DNA of 64,000 nucleotides from Staphylococcus edaphicus (GTDB lineage: Bacteria > Bacillota > Bacilli > Staphylococcales > Staphylococcaceae), in the NCBI RefSeq assembly GCF_002614725.1, contig NZ_MRZN01000004.1:1-64000 (forward strand). The letters run 5' to 3'. The position numbers were made by a program, and so were the translations under genes. The notes beneath the pieces are model-generated. The model had not been told where the DNA came from. It saw only the letters and a program-made list of their open reading frames with translations, and made no database searches. Below are positions 63,662 through 64,000 of this stretch, piece after piece. Position 1 is the stretch's first letter, and the number at the start of each line of letters is the position of its first letter.

Positions 63662-64000
63662 TTATCTATTTAATATATCTTGTTGTAAAGAGTCCAAATC
63701 TTGTTGATAATTTATATTTTTATACCAGTAATCTGGTGATTCAACCATATCTACGTCTAGCCAGTCACTTTTAACATGACTGTATACATTCTTCAAACTA
63801 TAATCATTTGAATTTAATGCCTTATCAATGCAAGTTAGCGTATGTGGACTATAAAAAGCAATGGTCGGTATCGGGCTGCCTTGTTCCTTAAAACCAGCAA
63901 TATCTAATTGATCTTCTATAAGATGTTCTACCATAAACTGATATAGTTTACTAATAGCTTTCTGGGTAATCATGGGTGTATCCACTGAAATGACAAAGAA
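63662..64000 (-). CDS. mobA: Molybdenum cofactor guanylyltransferase MobA, C-terminal part (cut by window edge)
   Basis: 113 codons of open frame running to the window end, so the N-terminal half with the GTP-binding loop lies outside. The visible segment starts [11 protein letters not shown], the conserved metal-binding Asp motif of MobA, and continues with [15 protein letters not shown]. MobA joins GMP to Mo-molybdopterin. Upstream gene of moaA in the same operon. Confidence 0.85.
   Translation of the reverse strand, partial: FFVISVDTPMITQKAISKLYQFMVEHLIEDQLDIAGFKEQGSPIPTIAFYSPHTLTCIDKALNSNDYSLKNVYSHVKSDWLDVDMVESPDYWYKNINYQQDLDSLQQDILNR

Overview
The window is low-GC Firmicute DNA from the genus Staphylococcus. 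Gene order and protein sequences point to the S. aureus side of the genus: sdrM, the staphyloferrin A locus sfa with htsABC, opuD2-amaP-asp23, the complete S10-spc-alpha ribosomal cluster, topB, glcU/gdh, mspA, an RND pump, fmhB, sarV and moaA/mobA. Several products (Asp23, L13, FmhB) differ clearly from the S. aureus sequences I remember, so this is more likely a related species than S. aureus itself. No mobile element, CRISPR array, tRNA or phage was seen; it is chromosomal core and near-core sequence.

Layout. 1-570: 5' end of a 16S rRNA gene on the minus strand with its leader and two tandem promoters. 583-9004: mrp, a small membrane protein, sdrM efflux pump, hlyIII plus a UDP-sugar pyrophosphorylase-like gene, a YdjM-like membrane protein, a UPF0457 protein, an IsdG-like monooxygenase and a YjiH permease. 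9123-18476: iron region, with htsABC (Fe-staphyloferrin A uptake) and sfaABC/sfaD (synthesis and export), each promoter region carrying a Fur box. 18495-21582: opuD2-amaP-DUF2273-asp23 stress operon with a sigma-B type promoter before amaP. 21786-25878: two zinc-less MDR oxidoreductases, a divergent luciferase-like monooxygenase and a DUF915 hydrolase.

26107-44736: translation cluster read leftward, S10 leader-rpsJ through rplQ (with secY, adk, infA and rpoA), then the energy-coupling-factor genes ecfA1-ecfA2-ecfT, truA, rplM and rpsI. ecfA1 carries a one-base deletion that removes the D-loop and switch histidine from the predicted product.

45097-64000: a mixed set of ordinary genes: purine permease, topoisomerase III, glucose uptake and dehydrogenase, AEC transporter, a 58-aa coiled-coil protein with mspA, an RND permease, fmhB (essential peptidoglycan interpeptide enzyme), a MarR-MFS pair with a palindromic operator, sarV, and the start of a molybdenum cofactor operon (moaA, mobA cut by the window edge).

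The observations most worth following are the ecfA1 frameshift, the IsdG-like protein with an intact N-W-H triad outside the isd loci, the structured leaders before rplM and rpsJ, and two palindromic operator candidates (RND pump; MarR-MFS). I found no clearly new multigene system.
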